DNA from: Hydractinia symbiolongicarpus
Taxonomy: Eukaryota > Cnidaria > Hydrozoa > Anthoathecata > Hydractiniidae
NCBI RefSeq assembly: GCF_029227915.1
Contig: NC_079888.1
Coordinates: forward strand, 2,303,001 to 2,367,000
DNA length: 64,000 bases
Direction of reading: 5' to 3'
The translations under genes and the position numbers were made by a program. Shown here piece after piece: positions 50,901 through 60,591 of the stretch (the stretch's first letter is position 1; every line of letters begins with the position of its first letter). The notes under the pieces were generated by a model, which did not search any database, had not been told where the DNA came from, and saw only the letters and a list, made by a program, of their open reading frames with translations.

Positions 50901-50924
50901 TTTGTTACTCACGCGAGTAACAAA
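50901..50924. terminator. TTTGTTAC hairpin after RING (A)
   Basis: TTTGTTAC/GTAACAAA stem, 8-base loop, 20 bases past the RING stop and before the polymerase leader. Confidence 0.65.
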
Positions 50925-50962
50925 TTAATCTTTTTTTGGTTTCACGATTATATAAAACCATA

Positions 50963-50996
50963 TTAAAGGTCCACATATAGTATATCACAACCCGAT
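50963..50996 (+). promoter_or_regulatory. Shared promoter/leader motif before SAP-PolB (A)
   Basis: TTAAAGG, AGTATATCACA and CCCGAT directly before ATG 50,997; the most diverged of the four copies. Confidence 0.55.
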
Positions 50997-53900
50997 ATGA
51001 CTTCGAGAAATACAGTTTCCGAATTAAGAGCTCTCGCTAGAGAACGCGGCCTACATGGCTACTCAAGGCTCAGAAAGCTCGAGCTGATCGAATTATTGAC
51101 ACCCACTACCGTGTCAGCACCAGTACCCGTGCCTAGACCTACCAGACCGGTACCACCACCGAGACCCACTAGACCCGTATCAGTGCCAAGACCGGTACCG
51201 GCACCGAGACCCTCGAGGTCCGGTACTAGCCAACAAGACATGGATTTGTTTGAGCTGCAAGAAATGATTAAAACCAGACCTATTGTGAAAAGCAAGTTGA
51301 ATGAATGGAGAGACTGGTTGATAAATCATGTACCTAGGGCTATTAAGGAGAAAGCGAGTAAAGCTTTCAAAACTATGAAGGATAAGATCATGGGTTTGTA
51401 TAAAAAGGGCAGTGGAGAGGAAAAGGTGAAAGAGGAGGAAGAGGAGGAGGAGGAGGAGGAAAACCCTTATACTCCTATTGAAGAAGCGTTTGTAGGTTCC
51501 TACAAAAGGTTCAAGATAAATCCAGACGGTGAGAAGAATGTCAGGGTCTTTCTCGAAAAGGTTGAGCACGTCGTAAAGAGGCTAATGAGGGACGTGCTAG
51601 GTCAAAAGAAGTCGCTGAAGACTCAGGCGACCTTGTGGGTGAAGTGGGTAAGGGAGGACACCAGCTCGACCGATGCCCCGTGTGTATATGTTGACAAAGC
51701 GTTCAACAGCTATATGGAGGTATTACATTCCAACGATGACATTTCCGATGTAATCCTCCACATGAGTAATAAAATAATTGAGCAGATTGAGAACCCTGCG
51801 CTGCCAGCTAGCGGATTCACAATCGAAAGGATCCTACATATGCATGTGGACTTTTACAAACTAAAATTAACTAGAGGTAGTTCTTACTGCCGCTACCCAA
51901 GAATTTCAGTGGTAAGTTCTCCGTGATCAATCCCAAAAATGAAGATGATGAATGCTTCAAATGGGCCGTTATCGCTGCTCTCAATCATGGTAAGATCAAT
52001 AATAACCCTGAACGAATCTCAATCCTTAGGAAGCATGATAAGTATAATTGGGATGGTATAACTTTCCCAATGGCACTAAACAAGATAGATTTGTTTGAGA
52101 GAAGGAACCCTGATATCGCCGTGCATGTTTTGACAAAAGATGACATAGAGGGTGTCTATATGTGTCGAAAGTCGAAGCATCTTGACCGGGATGAGACGGT
52201 TGTTTTGTTTTTACTGTGCAAAGGGGATAAGAGGCATTATATCGCTGTTAAGAACCTGAGCGGTGTCCTGAGTAAGGTCAACTCAAAGCATAAAAATAAA
52301 GAGTATTATTGCTTGAATTGTCTCTCTGGTTTTCCAAGCGAACAGAAAAGGGATGAGCACTTTGAGTATTGTAAGAATAACGATGCTGTTAATATTCAAC
52401 TCCCAAAGGAGGGTAGCACCTTAACCTTCACCCACGGTCAGTACCAGCTCAAAGCCCCATTCATCATGTATGCCGATTTCGAAGCTTTTACAAAACCTGA
52501 AGAGATAGAGTGTGGATCTTCCACCGAGAAAGTTGGTAAACATATCCCCACCGGATTCTGTTGTTATAGTAAATATGCTCATGGTGAAGTTTTAGACCCT
52601 CTGAAGCTTTACCGTGGTGATGACTGTGTTCCGCGCTTTGTGGATCATGTGGTTTCCGAGGTGAAAAGGTTATACAACATGTTTCCACAACTTGGTATGC
52701 AAGATCTAACCGATGAAGAACTTGATGGATATGAAAATTCCACCAACTGCCACATCTGTATGAGAGAATTTGGTGATGATGACATCAAGGTTAGGGATCA
52801 CTGTCATTTTACCGGTAAGTTTCGTGGATCGGCACACATGGAATGTAATCTGCGATATAAGGTACCTAATTATATCCCGGTTGTCTTCCACAATCTGAGC
52901 GGATATGATGCGCATTTATTCATTAAGGAGCTTGCAAGGAAGTACGGAGAGGATGGTATGGGTGTAATCGCTGAAAATAAAGAGAAATATATCTCTTTCT
53001 CGACCGATGTTAAGGTTGGTGAATACACCGACAAAAATGGTGAGACCAAAGACAAAAAGATAAAGCTGAGATTCATCGATTCATTTAGATTTATGTCAAG
53101 AGGATTAGGTTCCTTGGCTGACAATCTATCCGATGATCAGTGTAAAAACCTTAGAAAATTCTTCAACGATGAGCAATTCAACATAATGAGAAGGAAGGGT
53201 GTATACCCATATGAGTATGTTGATTCATTCGATAGGTTTAATGAAACCAGGCTTCCTTCGAAGGATGACTTTTATAGCAAGTTGAACATGAATGGTATCA
53301 GCGATGTCGATTATGCGCATGCCCAGAAGGTGTGGAAGGACATGAAAGTTGAAAATATGGGCGTTTATCATGATATCTATCTCAAGACGGATGTTCTGCT
53401 TCTGAGTGATGTGTTTGAGACATTCAGAGAGACATGTTTGAGAAACTATAAACTAGATCCCGCTCATTTTTACACGGCCCCTGGATTAGCTTGGCAGGCA
53501 TGCCTGAAAAAGACAGATGTTGAGCTGGATTTGTTGTCAGATATGGATATGTTACTGTTTGTGGAGATGGGTATTAGGGGCGGTCTCTGTCAGGCAGTTC
53601 ACAGACACGCGAAGGCAAATAATCCATATATGGGTGATATGTATAATGCTTCAGAAGATACAACTTATCTACAGTATCTTGATGCTAACAATCTGTATGG
53701 ATGGGCTATGATACAGAAGATGCCCACCGGGGGGTTTGAGTGGGATGATTCCGGTAAATTTACACCCGAACTCATTTCAGAGTTGGCTGTGGAAAACGGT
53801 GAAAAGGGGTACATGCTTGATGTTGATGTTAGATATCCACATAATCTTCATGACACATATAACGATCTTCCTTTCATGCCCGAGAGGAAGGTTATCAATG

Positions 53901-54907
53901 GTGTCGAGAAGCTGACACCGTGTCTTTCGGACAAGAGGAACTATGTGATTCATATCCGTGCGCTTGCTCAAGCTTTGAATCACGGTCTTGTTCTGGATAA
54001 GGTTCATAGGGTACTGAGGTTTGATCAGAGCGCATGGTTGAAACCTTACATCGACTTCAATACACAGCTGCGCACGGAGTCAAAGAATGACTTTGAAAAG
54101 GATTTCTTCAAGCTGATGAACAATTCTGTCTTTGGTAAGACAATGGAGAATCAGCGAAGACAGAAGGATATACGTTTGGCCACCAACCAAAAGAATTATG
54201 AGAAAATGGTGATGAAGCCAAACTTCAGGGGTGCAATCCATTTCTCGGAAACACTGATGGGGATAGAGATGTCCAAGATCAAGATCAAAATGAACAAACC
54301 GATCTACCTCGGCCCCACAATCCTCCATCTATCCAAGATGGTTATGTATGAGTTCCACCATGATTACATGAGACCGAAATATGGTGATGATGTGAAGCTT
54401 TGCTACATGGATACGGATTCATTCGTTTACCACATAAAAACAGACGACTTCTACAAAGATATCGCGAACGATGTGTCTGCGAGATTTGACACATCCGGGT
54501 ATGATAAGGAAGATGGTAGACCTCTACCATTAGGTTTGAATAAAAAGATCATTGGGCTGATGAAGGACGAGTTGGGTGGTAAGGTGATGACTGAGTTCAT
54601 CGCCCTAAGAGCTAAGACATACGCATACAAACAGCTATGTGGTAGGGAGGGTAAAAGATGTAAGGGGGTGAAGAAATGTGTGGTGAGGGAGACCATAGGT
54701 TTCGATGACTATAAGAGATGCCTGTTTGAGGGTGAGAACATTTACAGAACCCAAATGACATTTCGATTTATTAAGCATGATGTTCACACGGTGAAAACAA
54801 ATAAACTGGCGCTCAATTCCGATGATGATAAACGCAAAATTTTGGAAGATGGTATTACCACACTGGCAAGAGGACATTATAGACACACATATCACTATAA
54901 ATTATAG
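50997..54907 (+). pseudogene. SAP-extended DNA polymerase B, frameshifted (A)
   Basis: About 1,300 codons from ATG 50,997 to TAG 54,907. Residues 1-38 are a SAP segment (VSELRALARERGLHGYSRLR), 40-80 an Arg/Pro/Val tract, about 140-160 a Glu run. A is one base shorter than B near 51,888, shifting the frame after about 297 codons. The polymerase frame downstream is fully open: ECFKWAV N-terminal block, a Cys/His pair cluster (YYCLNCLSGF), YADFEAF, the HNH/EndoVII-like insertion, NLSGYDAHL, TDVLLLSDVF, DANNLYGWA, NNSVFGKT, YMDTDSF. The stop lies inside the right TIR. The CGA that is TGA in B is intact here, so the two copies were disabled independently. Confidence 0.9.
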
Positions 54908-55213
54908 GGCACGACAGATGAGGGTGGGTAGGGACCCATGGGACGGGGAGGGGGCCAGGGGGACGCGGCCGGGGGAGGGGGTTTTGGGCAGATATTATAG
55001 AGCATGCCCGCTTATTTGACGTAAAGTGGTAAAGTGCACATGGATTTTATGGACTCTTCTATCGTTGATTTGACGTGGATGATCTATAAATTGACGTGGA
55101 ATGGCACAACATATTAATCGCTAAGGGGTGGTATAGGCCTTTTTTACGTTGATTTGATGTGGATGCCCGCTTATTTGACATGATTGCACTAGGATCCGCC
55201 TTTTCCTATCTCT
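54879..55213 (-). repeat. Element A right terminal inverted repeat
   Basis: Complement of 18,985-19,319. It begins inside the last codons of the polymerase gene and ends CCTATCTCT, followed by the AAAAT duplication at 55,214-55,218. Confidence 0.95.
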
Positions 55214-55218
55214 AAAAT

Positions 55219-57816
55219 GACGATATCTACTTTGTCTGTCACAGACAGACGGACACATTCACCGTATTATTATAGAGATAACTAGTTAAGAACCCGAAGA
55301 AAATCAACCTAGGCAGAAAAACACTGAAAAGATATAGGTTGTTTCAGGAGTTTTAATGGCGTCAGAGGGCATAAACAAAAAAAAATATTGTACAAATTTT
55401 CCTAATTGTTGCCTATAATGAATAAAGCTATAAACGCTGGTCATGCCAAAGCACAATTCCTTTTCAGAAATTTGTCTGCCCGTTTGTGTAAAGCGTGAAA
55501 GAATACATTTTCTTGATCAGTATTTCAAGCTCTACAATTGAACCAATGGGTGAACAAATTAAAAGAAACGTTTTTGAAATTAAAAAGCAGCACATGACAA
55601 CTTCAAAACGTGTATACGAAAACTAATTTTGGGCGAATGGTCAGTTCTAGAAATTTGTTACATCACACAGTTGATTAACCCGGAGAAAATCCACTTAGAG
55701 TTATTCCATAATATGGAAAAGGTGCCTAGCGCACTATCGACGTTGGTTATTAAGTATACATTACTATTAATTGCTTATAAACCGTTTAGACAGGCGACCG
55801 TTGTTGTGACGTCATCGACCGAACGCAGTGAGGTCAATGGAAACAACCGAGGTTGTTTGTTGTTTTTCCACATAGCGTCCGGCTAAACGGTTTATAAGGC
55901 ATTTAGTACCTGGTAGCCTGATAAAAACATAGGACTTAAAGTGATCTATAGCCAAACTATATCTGAGGTCTTCTAAGTTACAACAACATTAGCATTTGGA
56001 TAAAAAACAACATGCTTATGTAGAAACCCTGACAATAGCAAATACGTTCGATCAACTAAACAATAGAATTTTAATTGAATGCAACTTTTTGAACACAATG
56101 AAAACATTCCTATAGTTCTTTTGAAAGTTCTAAACATTGCGTTTGGCTAGCGGAGTGGGTGTGTTTGCTGTAAAATTGAACGTGCAATTGTTGAAATTAC
56201 CACCAGAAATTAACGAAACAAGATTTGAACACACAATTCCATCTTAATAAGTCAACTAAAACATGGTCAAAATCTGCCGATGTAAAAAAAACAAGAAACT
56301 GGGCCGGCGGCAGTTGAAACAAGAAAGTTTTTAACTATCTACGCTTTTGTGCGAATGTTCTATCGTACAACAGTACTTGCATAGAGAGGGTGATGTCGCA
56401 TTAAAAAAAACACTGTAAAGAACTTTTACAATAAAAAAGGTATCAATAATATTTTCTTTTTCTTTCAATAAATTATAAACCATAAATAAAAAAGAATATA
56501 TTAAGAACTAAAGCACCTGTTTTTTTTAGAAAATTAGAAAAACCAGCATTTTCGGATCTAAAAAATCTGAGAGTTTTTCCATCCAAAAATTTTCGTTTCT
56601 AATGTATATATCCAATTGACCACAGTATATACTAACACCAAAGATACAACATTGGGTAAGCGAAAAAATCAATTCCTGTTAAACCCAATAGGCAAGTCCT
56701 GTTTGTACCATCGCCACATCATATTACTGCGATTTTGAGTAAGAAATTTGCAAATGAGGAAAAAATATCACTTGTGAAAGGCAAGGTAAAATATATAAAA
56801 GTAGCAGCTTCGATGTGATTCTCAAAAATCTTTACGAACATATCGGAATGGAAGTAGCGGCAGGAAAAAAATTCTGTGTTATTTAATACAACAATAAACG
56901 TTAAAACTGAGGCAAAGGGGCTGACAGTTATTCTTATGAACCTCGATATCGATATTATATAAACGAATATTATATATATACACATAAAATATATTAGGCA
57001 ACCACCTTATTATATATATTTCTTATATTACTGCTGTCATTGTAGTTGTTGGAAGTGAAAAAAATATTTAACCTCCATCATCCTTTTAATACTTAATTTT
57101 CTAAACAAACAACTCCGGCGACGATCTGGTGCTGTTTGTTTATTCGGTACCCACGTTAGGCTCTATATTGAATAATAAAAAAGCAGCTAGCTACGCAGGT
57201 TATTTCACTATGATTTGAAAAATCTCAATAACATAACAAACGCAGAACTCTAGACTTCATTGGCGATAACTTTGTAACGTAACCAACAATGTTGTTCTCT
57301 ATAATAAAGTAAAACCTTGTGTTTACAATTATATATTTGATTGGTGTCAACACTGGAGTGAAGAATCATCTGAAATGACAAATTTCAAGATGTTTGTATC
57401 ATCACAATGAAGATGCAAAACTATTTGCAACACTGGTTTCAACTTTAAAGATAGGATAATATAGCTGAAATAAAAGAATCAAAGTCTGCAGAATGAATTT
57501 CCAAAATGTACCTAATTTAGCTAGCTTCTGCGCAAAAATGGCCACAAGACGTTCTCTTTAAAATCAATGTCAACCTGCTTTATAAATAAAAATTTTACCG
57601 CCTTGGCAAGTTTTTCATGTAATCTCGCACATGCATTGGTTCCGCGTAAAAGATTCACCGATGTGTTCCCTTTTTTCCGGAGACGAAGAAAAGCTAAACC
57701 AAACACACATACCTGCGGATTTTGCGAAAGAAACGTAGAGGCATCACACGAAACATGTTTTTTTTAAAGAGGAAGTCGATGATGATTTAGGAGTGGTGTT
57801 AGTTGATTTATTTTAC
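55219..57816. other. Non-coding host sequence with one foldback repeat
   Basis: No supported gene. A MITE-like foldback is annotated at 55,774-55,898. Otherwise AT-rich with ATATATAT tracts near 56,960-57,020. ORFs at 56,719-56,985 and 57,521-57,767 show no recognisable domain. Confidence 0.45.
55774..55898. repeat. 125-bp foldback (MITE-like) repeat
   Basis: 16-bp inverted ends CTTATAAACCGTTTAG / CTAAACGGTTTATAAG enclose about 93 bp including TGACGTCATCGACCG. Superfamily unclear; no obvious target duplication. Confidence 0.65.
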
Positions 57817-57990
57817 CTTTGTTTGAAGAACTCAATGTGAGACATTGTGTAATTGAGTTTGTTAGCTGCTTTGTAGCTTTTAAGAGAGTCTATATTTTTA
57901 TGGCCGCTATGCTGTGCGACATATACTTCTGAAATGTTGGCATCTAGCAGTTTCCGTATTGACGTCTTTCTTACTTCAACGCAAAGCAAA
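57817..57990 (-). CDS. Exon fragment of a tyrosine recombinase (Crypton-like)
   Basis: An acceptor (TTCAGGCCAG) and a donor (CAAAG|GTAAAA) bound a 174-bp frame encoding EVRKTSIRKLLDANISEVYV, then AQHSGHKNIDSLKSYKAAN. The GHKN..SL..Y arrangement is the C-terminal His/Tyr region of Crypton-type tyrosine recombinases. No upstream catalytic exon is visible, so it is either a remnant or the last part of a host gene derived from such an element. Confidence 0.5.
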
Positions 57991-58159
57991 CTGGCCTGAA
58001 CTTGATTGGTGGTCCTTTCCGTCACAAAAAATACTCGAATCTGATTGGTTGCATTATACGTCATTACAAGACGTTGCCCCAACAACGGAAATGGTATCGA
58101 TGGCACTTTGATCAAATTGCCGGACGAAGAAAAAAAGAAAAAAAAGGAAAATCGGCCGG

Positions 58160-58775
58160 TTTCAATAAGAATTCGGATACGATCCGAAATCTTAATGATT
58201 GGATTTAATAGAGATGCAGAACATGCCATCGCATTCACAACATACTAAATCACTGACTCTTTTTTTGGATTGGAAAGGAAAAATATGTGTGAATAAAAGA
58301 ACGTGAAAATTTATAAATAGCCAGTATGTTGCTATGACAACCACAATAATCATCAAACTCATTCTAAACATTTTCAGATTTTGTTTAGAGAGCTGCTCAA
58401 CTTTTGTTTTCTCCATTTTTCTGTAATGCCTTTGCTATAACAGTAACATCAAAGTATAGCATATGATTAACAACATGGTAGCAGCAGCTGTGGTGCTCAC
58501 ATTAACAACCATTATACGCAATAAGTTGCAATAAAATTTCAGCATGAATTAAACCAAACCTCCACATGACACCAATTGCTAGATAGACGTTTTTTAACCG
58601 GCAAAAATTATGTGTGATTGGCTTGATTACTGCGGAATATCTTTCAAATGCAATTCCCAAGACAAAAAAGACAGACATGTTCAAAAAATGCATTGTTGTG
58701 TTACCATATATGTAAAATAACATCGCCACCAACATTGCCAAAAGTAAATGTGAAACAAGAATCCCCCACCCACAT
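58160..58775 (-). pseudogene. Decayed rhodopsin-class GPCR
   Basis: Read 3' to 5' on the plus strand: TM2 (LVSHLLLAMLVAML), TM3 with ERY (GIAFERYSAVIKPI), TM4 region, a frame change to TM5 (ATMLLIICYTLMLLL) followed by an in-frame TAG near 58,437, TM6 (FRMSLMIIVVVIATYWLF) and, after another frame change near 58,235, TM7 with an NPIIK variant of NPxxY. At least three lesions, so clearly a pseudogene. Confidence 0.6.
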
Positions 58776-58780
58776 GGTCA

Positions 58781-60591
58781 ATGCAAGTTTCAAACACAAA
58801 CTACCCACTCACACGACTAATGTATGAGTTTGAAATAAAAACTACTCACTCACATGGCCAATGTTATTGTTAGTAGCAGCATGAAATAAATCTTGGTATA
58901 TCTGTTAGCACTTGTGACAGTAGCTACTCAATCAAGACAAGTTGGATTGATATGTGAAAAAACGACCTATGACGTCATCATATGACAATAGAAGTAAAGA
59001 AATAGAAGAATATAAACATTCTGTCCCTAAAGCGTCGACAAAACGGGATGCTTTTTTTTGACTTTAGTGACTTGTACAAAAGTCGAACCTATGGTGATGA
59101 ATAAATTTAGAAAAAAAAACACCACAGATTATCTTAAATATCACATTAGACATCCAAATATAACTGAAAACGAGAAAGAAGTGTATTTAATATCTTTAGT
59201 TTATTCGATACGATATTATCATGTCATTAAATCAAACTTTCGGATATAAACTTTAAACTATCCCTCTAAATTTTGCGTTGAAACATGCTAGATTATTGTA
59301 CATCCTCAATAAAATCTTCCCCAGTTATCGAGACTTCGAATAACTCATACATTGAGAGTCCGAGTTTTAAAACTGATGGAAGTTTTCATACTTTGTCTGA
59401 TCATCACAAAAACGCAAACATAAGCCGAAATACAGTGTTAATTGTTCGAAACCGTGTACTAATGTATGGAGAAAATTCTAGCCAACTCTCTTTATTAATA
59501 ATATCCGTATTCTGTCTGTCTGTGCGTCCGCGAAAGGCGCTTCCTGTTGCGGAAACACGAAATGCGATAAACAAAAGACGCGCGATTCCGTTGATCTTTC
59601 CACGGGTTAACGACATGTGTATATTAATAGCCGTATTTTGTCTCTGGCCACACTATATAGCAAATGCGATATATTTTAATGACTTTGTTGTGACAGTTGT
59701 GGTTTTACCATGGGCTTATTGCGGCTTTAAAATGGTGCTTTGACCAGTATAGATCATTAAATAATACAATATAACTCTTTTTGTGTCTATCTATACCGCG
59801 AAATATTGTCCCAGGCTTACATTATAGATTGAGTTTACAAGGTCCACGTGCTAACCGAGGGTAATATTTCTTCGAAGAGATAATTAAAACAGTTTTTGTT
59901 ATATTTATTAACTGATACGAATTTTGTTTTGGTTTGTAGAAACCAGGATCATTTCAGAAAGATTTACTGGTGAAAAGTTTGTAAAAACCAGGTTTTGTTG
60001 AAAGAAAGAAACGTTTGGTTTGAAGTTCATTGCTTCATGTTTTTAAAACAAAATATCCGAATAACCATCAACAAAATCTTTTAAAACGTTTATTAAACCC
60101 AAGTTTATTCTTTGTCATAAAAAAAGTCTATTACACAATTGAATTGAGATATTGGATTTATTGTAACTTGATCTGTGCGTATGTATGAATATAGCTAATT
60201 ATGTCTTAACGATTCTCCAACAAAATCATACCGTGACGGTTATTCGTTTTTTTGTTGTACCGTGCTGTGAATCTGTTGAGGATAGCTATCAGTTAAAAAT
60301 GACCAGTATAGATTATCTAAATGGATTATATAAATAAATGATTTCGTATTATATCTCCATACACTTTTTAATAATTGTTTGGATAAAACTTACTGGTAAA
60401 TTAAATCAATATTGAAGCAGTATTTGTGACAATAATAATTTAACGCTACCTTCTTTCTTCAATAGTGAAAGGAAAATTGCTTATAAGATGATTATGGTGA
60501 TAGAAGAAAAGGTTTTGTGTAAAAATACTTCACCAACCTTTTTTTTACTTGCTTACTTTCACGATATCTGTCAGACAAAGTGGATGATAAA
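58781..60591. other. Non-coding host sequence, no gene seen
   Basis: Includes a diverged repeat pair with CCCACTCACACG near 58,765-58,860 and a GTCTGTCTGTGCGTCCG-type dispersed repeat near 59,510-59,590. The 152-codon ORF at 59,285-59,743 runs through that repeat and is not supported. Confidence 0.4.

Larger units (their letters stand above)
18985..55213. mobile_element. Polinton-like (adintovirus-like) element A, host of nested element B
   Basis: Bounded by 335-bp terminal inverted repeats that begin AGAGATAGGAAAAGG at 18,985 and end with the complement at 55,213, and flanked by the 5-bp duplication AAAAT (18,980-18,984; 55,214-55,218). Its own sequence is 18,985-27,158 plus 47,476-55,213, about 15.9 kb once the insert and one ACCGC copy are removed. 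The gene set (PolB, retroviral-type integrase, packaging ATPase, major capsid, penton-like protein) is that of Maverick/Polinton elements and adintoviruses. PolB, major capsid and two small genes carry disabling changes. Confidence 0.93.

Noticed and set aside
51059-51569. Minus-strand ORFs over the polymerase N-terminus
   Set aside because: Shadows of the Arg/Pro tract and acidic run; not conserved as frames in B.
18985-55213. Whole block as one giant inverted duplication or assembly palindrome
   Set aside because: A and B differ in TIR length, gene order, SAP number and lesions, and each has its own target duplication.
59285-59743. 152-codon plus-strand ORF
   Set aside because: Runs through a dispersed GTCTGTCTGTGCGTCC repeat, with no domain, no splice structure and biased composition.
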